From JAMZMI01 sp047632435 (GTDB taxonomy: Bacteria > Bacteroidota > Bacteroidia > Cytophagales > Cyclobacteriaceae), in contig JBLICU010000007.1 in NCBI GenBank assembly GCA_047632435.1, positions 6,368-70,367 on the forward strand: a stretch of DNA of 64,000 nt, given 5' to 3'. How positions within the stretch are numbered: position 1 is the first letter of the stretch; each line of letters starts with the position of its first letter. A model generated the notes under the pieces. The model saw nothing but the letters and a program-made list of their open reading frames with translations, had not been told where the DNA came from and searched no databases. Position numbers and translations under genes: made by a program. Positions 16,930 through 26,065 of this stretch are shown here, in pieces.

Positions 16930-18951
16930 ATGGATTTTATACTTACATCGGAATATACTCCTACTGGCGATCAACCCAAAGCGATTATTCAGCTGGTAGA
17001 TGGATTAAACAATAATGAGCCTGCTCAAACATTATTAGGAGTAACCGGTTCTGGCAAGACTTTTACGGTGGCCAATGTCATCGCTCAAACCCAGCGACCG
17101 ACGCTTGTGCTTTGTCATAACAAAACTTTGGCGGCACAGCTTTATGGGGAGTTCAAGAGCTTCTTCCCAGAAAATGCAGTGGAATATTTCATCTCCTATT
17201 ACGACTACTATCAGCCTGAAGCCTTCCTTCCAACATCGGGTATTTACATAGAAAAAGATCTTTCAATTAATGAGGAAATAGAGAAACTACGACTGAGTGC
17301 TACATCGTCCTTACTATCAGGTAGACGCGATGTGATCGTGGTGGCATCTGTTTCTTGTATTTATGGAATTGGCAATCCCGAGGAATTTGGCAAGAATGTC
17401 ATTCGCGTGCAGGAGGGGGAGGTGATCCCAAGAAATCAGTTTTTGTTCAGCTTGGTAGATATTTTATACAGCCGAACTGAACTGGATTTTAAAAGAGGAA
17501 CCTTCAGAGTCAAAGGAGATACTGTCGATATCTTCCTCGCCTATGCCGATTTTGCCTACAGGTTTATTTTTTGGGGCGATGAAATAGAGGCGATTCATAG
17601 AATAGATCCGTACACTGGTGAAAAGCTAGGTGACGAACGAATAGTGGCAATTTTTCCAGCAAATCTTTTTGTGACAAGTAAAGACATGCTTCAGGTTGCC
17701 ATTCGTGAAATCCAGGACGATATGGTCGCTCAGGTTCAATTTTTCGAAGATGAACGAAGGTTTTTGGAAGCCAAAAGATTGAAGGAACGTACCGAGTTTG
17801 ATCTCGAGATGATTCGCGAAATCGGCTACTGTTCTGGTGTAGAAAATTACTCCAGGTATTTTGACAGACGTGAAGCCGGCGCACGACCTTTCTGCCTGCT
17901 TGATTATTTTCCAGATGATTACCTGATGATCATTGATGAAAGTCATGTGACTGTTCCTCAAGTCAGGGCAATGTGGGGAGGTGACAGGAGCCGAAAAGTA
18001 AATTTGGTTGATTATGGCTTTCGTTTACCATCGGCACTGGACAATCGTCCATTGACTTACAACGAATTTGAGGAAATGATCAATCAGGTGGTGTTTGTAA
18101 GCGCCACGCCAAGTGAGTATGAATTGCGAAAATCAGAAGGTGTAATTGTAGAGCAACTCATCAGACCTACTGGACTTTTGGATCCAATCATAGAGGTTCG
18201 CCCTAGTTTGAATCAGATTGATGATCTGATGGAAGAAATACAACTTCGTGTAGAGAGAGATGAACGTGTATTGGTGACTACCCTCACCAAAAGAATGGCC
18301 GAAGAGCTGACCAAATATTTAGTAAATGCAGGAATAAAGACCCGATATATTCATTCGGAAGTCAAGACTTTAGACAGGGTGGAAATATTGCGCGAATTGA
18401 GATTGGGAGTTTTTGATGTCCTTGTTGGTGTGAATTTACTTCGTGAAGGTCTGGATTTGCCTGAGGTGTCGTTGGTTACAATTTTGGATGCTGACAAGGA
18501 AGGATTTTTGAGAAATGAAAGATCACTAGTTCAAACCATAGGACGTGCCGCACGGAATGAGAATGGTCGGGTAATCATGTATGCTGATAAAGTAACAGAT
18601 TCCATGCAAAGAGCAATGGATGAAACCAATAGGCGAAGAGCTATACAGCAAGCTTACAACATAGAACATGGCATTACACCTACAACAATCATTAAAAATA
18701 GGGAGGCTGTCCTTGGACAAACTACTGTGGCTGATAGTAAGCGGGGAGGTAAAAAATATTATGTTGATCCCGAAGAAACTAGCATAGCGGCTGATCCGGT
18801 GGTGGCATATATGAGTGTGGATCAGCTCAAAAAGCTAGAATCCGAAACCCGTCGCAAAATGGAAAAGGCTGCCAAAGACTTGGATTTCATGGAAGCAGCT
18901 CGACTCAGAGATGAAATGCTCGAAGTTCAAAAGATGCTTAAGGATAAATGA
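16930..18951 (+). CDS. uvrB: UvrABC system protein B
   Basis: UvrB is the helicase-like damage-verification subunit of nucleotide excision repair. The 673-residue protein has Walker A GVTGSGKTFT near 37, the beta-hairpin region YYDYYQPEAFLP near 95, and DESHVTVPQ as the Walker B region near 338. SATPSEYE and the GRAARN motif VI follow, and a C-terminal UVR domain (MEKAAKDLDFMEAARLRDEM) binds UvrC. The protein is full length. It begins 3 bp after aroE. Confidence 0.97.
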   Translation: MDFILTSEYTPTGDQPKAIIQLVDGLNNNEPAQTLLGVTGSGKTFTVANVIAQTQRPTLVLCHNKTLAAQLYGEFKSFFPENAVEYFISYYDYYQPEAFLPTSGIYIEKDLSINEEIEKLRLSATSSLLSGRRDVIVVASVSCIYGIGNPEEFGKNVIRVQEGEVIPRNQFLFSLVDILYSRTELDFKRGTFRVKGDTVDIFLAYADFAYRFIFWGDEIEAIHRIDPYTGEKLGDERIVAIFPANLFVTSKDMLQVAIREIQDDMVAQVQFFEDERRFLEAKRLKERTEFDLEMIREIGYCSGVENYSRYFDRREAGARPFCLLDYFPDDYLMIIDESHVTVPQVRAMWGGDRSRKVNLVDYGFRLPSALDNRPLTYNEFEEMINQVVFVSATPSEYELRKSEGVIVEQLIRPTGLLDPIIEVRPSLNQIDDLMEEIQLRVERDERVLVTTLTKRMAEELTKYLVNAGIKTRYIHSEVKTLDRVEILRELRLGVFDVLVGVNLLREGLDLPEVSLVTILDADKEGFLRNERSLVQTIGRAARNENGRVIMYADKVTDSMQRAMDETNRRRAIQQAYNIEHGITPTTIIKNREAVLGQTTVADSKRGGKKYYVDPEETSIAADPVVAYMSVDQLKKLESETRRKMEKAAKDLDFMEAARLRDEMLEVQKMLKDK

Positions 18952-18992
18952 TAGAATCAAATTAATTTCGAGCTGGAAAGAAATAGCATAAT

Positions 18993-20054
18993 ATGTATAA
19001 ACGCATCAACGGGATTCAACACATCGGAGTAGGGGTTTCAGACTCTGAATTATCTCAAAAGTGGTACAGGAAATTTCTAGGAATGGATATTCGAATTTTT
19101 GATGGTGTTGCTGCGGCACCTCTGATGGATGTCTACACCCATAACGAAACCATCACCAAAAGAGCCAGCATGATCTTGAATATACAAGGCGGCTGTGCAA
19201 TGGAAGTGGTAAATCCAACTTCTTTTATTCCGAAAAAACCAGATTTTGACACCCAGCTTGGAGATATCGGAATCTATATCAATCAGGTGAAAACCATGGA
19301 TGTTCATGCTGCTTATGGGTATTTCAAAAAAAATGGAGTAAAACTGCTTTCCGAGGCTGTAGAAATGCCAGATGGAGGTAAGACTTTTTATTGTGAAGAT
19401 CTCAATGGGCTGATTTTTCAAATACTCCAGGGAAGTAATTTTTATACTAAAGGAAAACACTTAACAGGGGGGCCAAATGGTTGTGTGATCGGCGTGACTG
19501 ATATAGACCAATCGCTAAAGTTGTATGCCGACATTTTGGGATATGATAAAGTTGTCTATGATGAGGAAGGCGTATTCAGTGATTTTCAGAGCCTTCCTGG
19601 CGGGAAAAACAAATTTAGAAGAATCAGGCTTACTCAATCCAATCCTCCGGGTGGGGGCTTTGCAAAGGTCTCTGCGGACACTTATATAGAAATGATTCAG
19701 GCGATCGATTACAAGCCAAAGAAAATTTATAAAGGCAGAATCTGGGGAGATATTGGTTTTGTCCATATTGGCCTTGATGTCAGAGGAATGAAAGTGCTTG
19801 GTGAAGAATTGGCGCAAAAAGGATTTGGATTTACCTGTGATACCAAAGACACACTTGACATGGGTGGAACTACACGGGTGCATTGTGTTTATATTGACGA
19901 TCCAGACGGTATTTTGATTGAGATGATTGAAGTTTATAAAATCCCAATTCTAGAAAAATTTGGAATTTTTCTAGATGTAGAAAAACGTGATCCGCTAAAA
20001 CCACTACCAGATTTTATGCTTAAGGCACTCAGATTTGGCAGAATAAAAGATTGA
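18993..20054 (+). CDS. Protein with two VOC (glyoxalase/dioxygenase) domains
   Basis: The 353-residue protein contains two beta-alpha-beta-beta-beta modules. The first, about 5-145, has IQHIGVGVSD with a candidate metal histidine. The second, about 155-325, has FVHIGLDVRG and ends DDPDGILIEMIEVY with a candidate metal glutamate. This family uses a divalent metal for glyoxalase, dioxygenase or isomerase reactions. The substrate cannot be told from sequence. There is no signal peptide. It follows uvrB after 41 bp on the same strand. Confidence 0.75.
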   Translation: MYKRINGIQHIGVGVSDSELSQKWYRKFLGMDIRIFDGVAAAPLMDVYTHNETITKRASMILNIQGGCAMEVVNPTSFIPKKPDFDTQLGDIGIYINQVKTMDVHAAYGYFKKNGVKLLSEAVEMPDGGKTFYCEDLNGLIFQILQGSNFYTKGKHLTGGPNGCVIGVTDIDQSLKLYADILGYDKVVYDEEGVFSDFQSLPGGKNKFRRIRLTQSNPPGGGFAKVSADTYIEMIQAIDYKPKKIYKGRIWGDIGFVHIGLDVRGMKVLGEELAQKGFGFTCDTKDTLDMGGTTRVHCVYIDDPDGILIEMIEVYKIPILEKFGIFLDVEKRDPLKPLPDFMLKALRFGRIKD

Positions 20055-20141
20055 GATAAGATCGCTGCATTAATGAAATCATTTGGCCTCTTTTTTCAGA
20101 ATGAATCACGCTACCATTATTAAAAATAAAGTAAAGGCAAA

Positions 20142-20864
20142 ATGAAAATTGCCATTATTCAATATCAATCTGTTTGTGGTGATATTCCGACCAATATTTC
20201 CAATCATCTTTATTGGATAAACCGTGCCATTGGCCAAAATGCAGACGTAGTTATATTCCCTGAATTGTCGCTCACTGGTTATGAACCTACTTTGGCCAAA
20301 GATCTGACTATCGAAATTCAAGATGGTCGATTGGATGAGTTTCAAGTGCTTGCAGATTCTAATCAAATAATCATAGGAGTTGGAATCCCGCTAAGAATTC
20401 CTCGTGGGATTTGCATTAGCATGGCCATTTTCAAACCCCATCAAAATAGATCTTCGTATTCCAAAAAGCACCTTCATCCAGATGAAGTACCCTATTTTGT
20501 ATTGGGTATCAATGAAAGTGTGATGCTAGATATTAACTTAGGAATTTCAATAGCCATTTGTTATGAAATTTCTATTGAAGAACATGTCAAAAGCGCATTT
20601 AATGAAGGCGCAAAAATATACTTAACCAGCGTGGCAAAATCAATCCCGGGAATAGATCAAACGATGATCAGACTGTCTGATATTGCTCGAAAATATGGTA
20701 TGACTGTATTGATGTCCAATGCCATTGGCGAAGCTGATGGTGTAGTATGTGCTGGTAATTCTTCCATTTGGAATACAGCAGGAGACTTAGTTGCTCAACT
20801 CAATGGGACTTCTGAAGGTATTTTAATCAGAAACATAGATGATCCTCGAATTGGCGAAATCTAA
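20142..20864 (+). CDS. Carbon-nitrogen hydrolase (nitrilase superfamily)
   Basis: The 240-residue protein has the full catalytic set: glutamate in FPELSLTGYEP, lysine in YSKKHLHPDE, and nucleophilic cysteine in ISIAICYEISIEEH. These enzymes hydrolyse amides or nitriles; examples are omega-amidase and N-carbamoyl-putrescine amidase. The natural substrate is not clear. It is cytoplasmic and close to the family minimum length. Confidence 0.85.
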   Translation: MKIAIIQYQSVCGDIPTNISNHLYWINRAIGQNADVVIFPELSLTGYEPTLAKDLTIEIQDGRLDEFQVLADSNQIIIGVGIPLRIPRGICISMAIFKPHQNRSSYSKKHLHPDEVPYFVLGINESVMLDINLGISIAICYEISIEEHVKSAFNEGAKIYLTSVAKSIPGIDQTMIRLSDIARKYGMTVLMSNAIGEADGVVCAGNSSIWNTAGDLVAQLNGTSEGILIRNIDDPRIGEI

Positions 20865-21002
20865 GAATATTGGAGAGATTAAAATCAAGCAATTCGTTGA
20901 AATTGCGACACAAAAGTGATAACATTCATTTTCGGTGATGATGTCTGTCATCGTTTTTCTGAAACTATCGTGATAACTTCTTTTCATCAAATCTTCAGGA
21001 AG

Positions 21003-21830
21003 ATGAAAAAGATATTAGTACCCACAGATTTTTCCGAATGTGCAACTGATGCATTGCATACTGCGATCGAAATTGCTCATAAAAACGGTGCTCAGATCGA
21101 ATTTCTGCATTGCAAAAGCGTGCCACACAATTAGACCTTGCTATCTGATCCGAAGCACAGGCTCTATGCAGACATTGACAGGGACACCAAAATAATACGT
21201 TATAAGCTAGATGAACTCATAAGACTTGCGGAGAAATCAAATGTGAGTGCTAAACACCATATGTGTTATGGGCAAAGCAAAGAAGAAATATTTCGGTTCA
21301 TCAACAAGCAGGATATTGATTTGGTTGTGATGGGTTCTCATGGAGCCAGGGGGATTAAAGAGCTATTTGTAAGTAGCAATGCTCAGCAAGTAGCACGCTA
21401 TTCTGATGCGCCGGTATTGATTCTGAAAAAGAAAATAGATACAATCATTTCCAGCCACGTAATTTATATTTCTGAGTTTAATCAAGACGTATTGACGGCT
21501 TTTGAAAAGGTGTTGTAATTTGTAAATATGATTAATGCCAGCATCGATTTGATATATATCAATACTCCTGAGTATTTTAAAGAATCATGTGATATTAAAA
21601 AATTAATTGAACCCTTTCAGAAGTTAGCCGGATCAGTTATATCAAATGAGGAAATAATTGACGCTGAGACTTTTGAGGGTGGGCTGGAAAAATATTGTGA
21701 AAACAGGGGAGATGGACTTGTGCTTATGGCCAATCATGGTAAAAAGGGTTTTGGTAGATTTTTTACGGATAGTTTGATCGAAAGAATTATCAACCATGTT
21801 GATGTACCGGTTTTGAGCTTTCGTATTTAA
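21003..21830 (+). pseudogene. Universal stress protein with two USP domains, broken by two in-frame stops
   Basis: One continuous frame of 276 codons reads as a classic two-domain Bacteroidota UspA. It starts MKKILVPTDFSECATDALHT, the first domain ends in the ATP-loop region MGSHGARGIKELFVSSNAQQ, and the second contains MANHGKKGFGRFFTDS. It is interrupted in the same frame by TAG at 21132-21134 and TAA at 21516-21518, with no frameshift. Three fragments of 43, 127 and about 103 residues remain. No coding sign has otherwise decayed, so the mutations look recent. Readthrough is possible but unsupported. Confidence 0.85.
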
Positions 21831-21975
21831 GTCTGGACCAAGCCCGAGATATTTCTACGCTTTCAAAATGAAGACTTACGGATTTGAGTTACTTCCGCAA
21901 ACGTGGTACTGATTTGTCATGTAGGGGGATAAACATAATTAATAGGCCTATTTTTGCGCCTACTAATTTAAGCAG

Positions 21976-23331
21976 ATGTCCACTTTTAAAAACCTTGCCT
22001 TATCAAATCCACTTCAAAATGCTCTTGATGATCTGGGGTTTGTAAAACCTACACCAGTTCAGATAGAGGCTTTTCCAATAATCCTTTCAGGAAAAGATAT
22101 TGTAGGGATTTCCCAAACTGGTACAGGTAAGACATTTGCTTATCTACTTCCTATTCTTCGGGACTTAAAGTTTTCTAATCAGATTCATCCAAGAGTGCTC
22201 ATCTTAGTGCCAACGCGAGAGCTTGTTTTGCAGGTAGTGGAGCAAATCAACAGCCTGACGAAATACTTGAATGTTAGAGCTCTGGGCATTTATGGTGGAG
22301 CAAACATCAACATGCAGAAGATTGCAGTGGCTCAAGGATGTGATATATTGGTTGCAACACCAGGCCGAATGTATGATCTCGTTTTGAGCAGAGATTTGCA
22401 GCTCAAGGAGATTAAAAAACTGGTCATTGATGAGGTAGATATAATGCTTGATCTCGGATTCAGATTTCAGCTGACTAATATTCTCGAATTACTTTCTGAG
22501 AAACGGCAGAACATCATGTTTTCTGCAACCATGACTGAAGAAGTGGATGGATTGATTGATGGTTTCTTTTTCAATCCGGTAAAAATTTCCATAGCCTTAA
22601 GTGGTACACCTTTGGATAATATCGAACAGAAATGTTATCCTGTTCCGAATTTTTATACCAAGGTAAATTTGCTCCTGCATCTTCTTGAGGATAAAAAAGA
22701 GTTTAGCAAAGTGCTTGTATTCGTTTCAAACAAGAAAAATGCTGATCGACTCTTTGCTGCAATGGAGGAGTCATTCGGATCAGAAACTTGCATCATACAC
22801 TCCAATAAAACCCAGAATTATAGAATTCGATCCATCCGACAATTCGATGGGGGAGTTAATAGAATTTTGGTAGCAACAGATGTCATGGCACGTGGTTTGG
22901 ATTTGGACAAAATCAGCCATGTGATCAACTTTGATACACCTGCTTTTCCTGAAAATTATATGCACCGGATAGGAAGAACCGGGAGGGCAGAAGAACTTGG
23001 AAGAACAATTTTATTTTATACCAAAGCAGAAGAGCCGGCCAAAGAAGCGATTGAGGCCTTGATGGTTTACAAAATTCCAACATTGGATTTTCCTAAAAAT
23101 GTGGAAATTTCCAAAGAGCTCATCCCTGATGAACGGCCCAAAGTGGTTGAGTTTGTCAGCCCTCACAAGAAGCGAAATCTTGATGGTGTCGGCCCTGCTT
23201 TTCATGAAAAGAAAGAGAAAAACAAAAAGACCAATCAAGGAGGCTCCTATAGAAGAGAAATTGTGAAAAAATACAAAAAGCCAAGAACGCGCGGTGACAA
23301 AAACGCCAACATGAAAAAGAAGAAGAAGTAA
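21976..23331 (+). CDS. DEAD-box ATP-dependent RNA helicase
   Basis: The 451-residue protein unwinds RNA, probably in ribosome assembly or mRNA turnover. It shows the Q motif region FVKPTPVQIEAFP, Walker A SQTGTGKTF, the DEAD position as DEVD (VIDEVDIMLDLGF), SAT (MFSATMTEE), and motif VI HRIGRTGR. The C-terminus from about residue 385 is a basic, lysine-rich tail of the kind that binds RNA. A TATTTTTG box at 21949-21956 is a possible -7 promoter element. It converges on tsf with a shared terminator. Confidence 0.93.
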   Translation: MSTFKNLALSNPLQNALDDLGFVKPTPVQIEAFPIILSGKDIVGISQTGTGKTFAYLLPILRDLKFSNQIHPRVLILVPTRELVLQVVEQINSLTKYLNVRALGIYGGANINMQKIAVAQGCDILVATPGRMYDLVLSRDLQLKEIKKLVIDEVDIMLDLGFRFQLTNILELLSEKRQNIMFSATMTEEVDGLIDGFFFNPVKISIALSGTPLDNIEQKCYPVPNFYTKVNLLLHLLEDKKEFSKVLVFVSNKKNADRLFAAMEESFGSETCIIHSNKTQNYRIRSIRQFDGGVNRILVATDVMARGLDLDKISHVINFDTPAFPENYMHRIGRTGRAEELGRTILFYTKAEEPAKEAIEALMVYKIPTLDFPKNVEISKELIPDERPKVVEFVSPHKKRNLDGVGPAFHEKKEKNKKTNQGGSYRREIVKKYKKPRTRGDKNANMKKKKK

Positions 23332-23360
23332 TAGCTCATCTCGTTTTTCTACAAAGCACA

Positions 23361-23392
23361 AAAAAACCCAGACTTTTACATTTGGGTTTTTT
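23361..23392. terminator. Bidirectional rho-independent terminator
   Basis: AAAAAACCCA and TGGGTTTTTT form a stem flanked by A and T runs on both sides, with a 12-nt loop. It lies between the convergent helicase (plus) and tsf (minus) genes and should stop transcription from each. Confidence 0.75.
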
Positions 23393-23416
23393 AACTCAAT
23401 TCGTACTAAAATCGGA

Positions 23417-24247
23417 TTAACCGATAGAAATTCTTTTAAATGCAGATACAGTCAAACCTTTAGAAACTGAATCAAGGTATTGCTCCACAGTTACAGAGCC
23501 ATCTTTTACAAATGACTGACTGAGAAGTGTATTGTCCTTGAAGAATTTAGCCAATTTACCTTGAGCGATTCTTTCAATCATTGCTTCAGGCTTGCCTTCT
23601 TCTCTTGCCTGTCCTTTACCTACTTCAATTTCCTGCTCTACGATAGCTGAATCAACACCGTCTTTATCAACAGCGACAGGATTCATTGCAGCGATTTGCA
23701 TGGCTACATCTTTTCCTGCGCCTATAACATCACTACCATTGGTGTTTTTTAGAGCAACGAGTACACCTAATTTTCCATTTGAGTGGATGTAAGGAACAAC
23801 AGCATCACCAGAGACCATGTCGTAAGCTGAAATCTCAAGTTTTTCACCAATTTTCCCAGTGTTTTCTATGATCTTCTCACCTAAGGTAATGTCACCAGTT
23901 TGGATAGCCTTGATACCGTCGATATCTGCCGGCTGGTTAGCAAATGCTAAATCAGCAATTTCGTTGGCCAATTCAAGGAATCCTTCGTTTTTGGCCACAA
24001 AATCAGTTTCACAAGTGAATGCAATAACCATCCCTTTGGTGCCATCAGCACTTGTACGAGTTACAACTATACCTTCTGTAGTTTCTCTATCTGCTCTTGA
24101 CGCAGATACTTTTTGACCTTTTTTTCTAAGCAATTCAATTGCCTTATCGAAATCACCTTCAGCTTCTACCAAAGCTTTTTTGCAGTCCATCATGCCTGCA
24201 CCGGTCATTTGTCTTAGTTTGTTTACGTCTTGAGCAGTAATAGCCAT
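23417..24247 (-). CDS. tsf: Translation elongation factor Ts
   Basis: EF-Ts exchanges GDP for GTP on EF-Tu. The 276-residue protein starts MAITAQDVNKLRQMTGAGMM, with the UBA-like N-terminal domain and the TDFVAKNE signature near residue 80 that contacts EF-Tu. It is full length. It is the last gene of the rplM-rpsI-rpsB-tsf cluster, separated from rpsB by 113 bp that contain a nested hairpin. Confidence 0.97.
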   Translation of the reverse strand: MAITAQDVNKLRQMTGAGMMDCKKALVEAEGDFDKAIELLRKKGQKVSASRADRETTEGIVVTRTSADGTKGMVIAFTCETDFVAKNEGFLELANEIADLAFANQPADIDGIKAIQTGDITLGEKIIENTGKIGEKLEISAYDMVSGDAVVPYIHSNGKLGVLVALKNTNGSDVIGAGKDVAMQIAAMNPVAVDKDGVDSAIVEQEIEVGKGQAREEGKPEAMIERIAQGKLAKFFKDNTLLSQSFVKDGSVTVEQYLDSVSKGLTVSAFKRISIG

Positions 24248-24288
24248 TTTGATATGTTTTGTTAATTAGAATCGTGTTTTAACAAAAA

Positions 24289-24332
24289 TTGAACATCCTC
24301 CCACCGAAAATCGGAACAGGATTGATGTTCAA
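24289..24332 (-). promoter_or_regulatory. Nested hairpin with T run in the rpsB-tsf gap (attenuator or processing site)
   Basis: Perfect 9-bp arms TTGAACATC and GATGTTCAA enclose a smaller CCGA-TTTT-TCGG type hairpin. On the minus strand the structure is followed by ATTTTTGTT. It therefore looks like a leaky terminator or an RNase site that sets the S2 to EF-Ts ratio. Confidence 0.55.
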
Positions 24333-24360
24333 CTTTTAATACTTTGCATTGGAAAAGAGC

Positions 24361-25119
24361 TTAAACTTTTTGCTCGTCTACCTCTTTTTTTGCTTTTTCT
24401 TCTTCCTGAACGGCCATGTCAGCCTTGTCCTTCTTTCTCTCATTGAGACCTTCTTCAGCCGCTTTCAAAATGTAATCAGTAATAATACTGATTGATTTGT
24501 AAGCATCATCGTTTCCAGGTATCGGAAAATCAACTTCAGTTGGATCTGAGTTAGTATCTACCAAAGCGTAAACAGGAATATTTAGTTTGTGAGCTTCAGA
24601 AACTGCAATGTGCTCTCTTTTTATATCGATGATAAAAAGGGCAGCAGGCAGTCTGTTAAGATCAGCGATTCCGCCAAGTACTCTTTCCAGCTTTTCTTTC
24701 TCTCTTGTGATCATCAATCGCTCTCTTTTCGCAAGGTTCAAGTAAGCCTCATCTTTCATGAGCTTATCAATACCTGCCATTTTCTTAAGAGATTTCCTGA
24801 TAGTAGCAAAATTTGTCAACATTCCACCCAACCATCTTTCAGTTACGAAAGGCATGTTAAGGGTTTTTGCTGCAGTTTCTACTACATCTTTCGCTTGTTT
24901 CTTAGTCGCCACGAACATCACTTTTCTGCCTGATCTGATGATTGACTGAAGTCCCAATGCGGCTTCTTCTAGGCAAGTGATGGTTTTATTTAAATCTATA
25001 ATGTGAATGCCATTCTTCTCCATGAAAATATATGGAGCCATTTGCGGATTCCATTTTCTGGTAAGGTGTCCAAAATGAACACCAGCATCCAATAAATCTT
25101 TATATTCAATTTTTTGCAT
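24361..25119 (-). CDS. rpsB: 30S ribosomal protein S2
   Basis: S2 is a late-assembling protein of the small subunit, needed for S1 binding in many bacteria. The 252-residue protein has DAGVHFGHLTRKWNPQMAPY at the start, KQAKDVVETAAK, and ALVDTNSDPTEVDFPIPGND near 190, all S2 signatures. An acidic/basic charged extension of about 25 residues ends the protein. It starts 12 bp after rpsI, within the ribosomal cluster. Confidence 0.97.
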   Translation of the reverse strand: MQKIEYKDLLDAGVHFGHLTRKWNPQMAPYIFMEKNGIHIIDLNKTITCLEEAALGLQSIIRSGRKVMFVATKKQAKDVVETAAKTLNMPFVTERWLGGMLTNFATIRKSLKKMAGIDKLMKDEAYLNLAKRERLMITREKEKLERVLGGIADLNRLPAALFIIDIKREHIAVSEAHKLNIPVYALVDTNSDPTEVDFPIPGNDDAYKSISIITDYILKAAEEGLNERKKDKADMAVQEEEKAKKEVDEQKV

Positions 25120-25131
25120 CGTTCTGAAATC

Positions 25132-25518
25132 TTAACGTTTACTGAATTGGAATTTTCTTCTTGCTTTTCTTCTCCCTGGCTTCTTACGCTCAACCATTCT
25201 AGGATCTCTTGTCATAAAACCTTCTTTTTTCAAAGCTGGTTTGTTGTCAGGATCCAACACAACAAGCGCTCTTGATATAGCCAAACGAACAGCTTCAGCT
25301 TGACCTTTTGGTCCGCCACCATCAACGTTTATATCAATATCAAAATTCCCATCCACATCAAGTGTTTCAAGAGGTTGCTTCACGATTAGTTGAAGAATTT
25401 CTGAAGGAAAATAGATGTTAAGTTCTTTCTCGTTAACACTGATTTTTCCTTTTCCGGGCTGGAGGTAGACTCTGGCTACTGCCGTTTTCCTTCTTCCTAT
25501 GGTATTAATAGTATCCAT
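25132..25518 (-). CDS. rpsI: 30S ribosomal protein S9
   Basis: The 128-residue protein opens with GRRKTAVARVYLQPGKGKI and ends in the basic tail KKPGRRKARRKFQFSKR that reaches the P-site tRNA. Both are standard for S9. It lies 5 bp downstream of rplM. Confidence 0.97.
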   Translation of the reverse strand: MDTINTIGRRKTAVARVYLQPGKGKISVNEKELNIYFPSEILQLIVKQPLETLDVDGNFDIDINVDGGGPKGQAEAVRLAISRALVVLDPDNKPALKKEGFMTRDPRMVERKKPGRRKARRKFQFSKR

Positions 25519-25523
25519 TCAGA

Positions 25524-25967
25524 TTAAAGTTTTACTTCTTTAGGTTGTTGTGCTTCATGCGGATGCTCAGAACCGGCATACACATATAAATTCTTATAAA
25601 TCGCGTCACCTAGTATTGATTTAGGTAACATACCTCTTACAGCTTTCTCTATAAGAATAGTTGAAGATTTCGCCTTCACCTCAATAGGTGTAGCAATTCT
25701 TTGTCCTCCAGGATATCCTGTGTGTCGCACGTATTGCTTTTCAGTCCACTTGTTACCAGTTAGTCTGATTTTGTCAGAGTTAATAACAATGACATTGTCT
25801 CCGCAATCTACGTTAGGAGTGTAGCCAGGCTTTTTCTTCCCTCTAATGATTTTAGCTACCTCACTTGCTAGTCTACCTAAAACTCGAGCGTCCGCATCTA
25901 CGACCACCCAATTTTTCTGTACAGTAGCTTTGTTTAATGATACTGTTTTAAAGCTTAAAGTATCCAA
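25524..25967 (-). CDS. rplM: 50S ribosomal protein L13
   Basis: The 147-residue protein has the L13 signatures VVDADARVLGRLASEVAKII and HTGYPGG near 84, with RAVRGMLPK-type residues near 110. It is the first gene of the L13-S9-S2-EF-Ts cluster. A Bacteroidota-type promoter and a small leader hairpin lie just upstream. Confidence 0.97.
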   Translation of the reverse strand: MDTLSFKTVSLNKATVQKNWVVVDADARVLGRLASEVAKIIRGKKKPGYTPNVDCGDNVIVINSDKIRLTGNKWTEKQYVRHTGYPGGQRIATPIEVKAKSSTILIEKAVRGMLPKSILGDAIYKNLYVYAGSEHPHEAQQPKEVKL

Positions 25968-26016
25968 TGTTTTTTTGTTTAAATGATTATTTCCTTACCC
26001 TTCGCGAAAAGGGACA

Positions 26017-26047
26017 CAAAAATAGAATTTTAGTTTTGTAATAACAA
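26017..26047 (-). promoter_or_regulatory. Bacteroidota sigma-A promoter of the rplM cluster
   Basis: On the minus strand TTG (26045-26047) and TATTTTTG (26017-26024) are separated by exactly 20 bases, matching the TTG-N19/20-TAnnTTTG consensus of this phylum. The distance to the rplM ATG is about 50 bases. A hairpin CCCTT/AAGGG around CGCGAA lies in the leader and may be a ribosomal-protein regulatory site. Confidence 0.65.
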
Positions 26048-26065
26048 GGCTGTTTGGCGATTATA

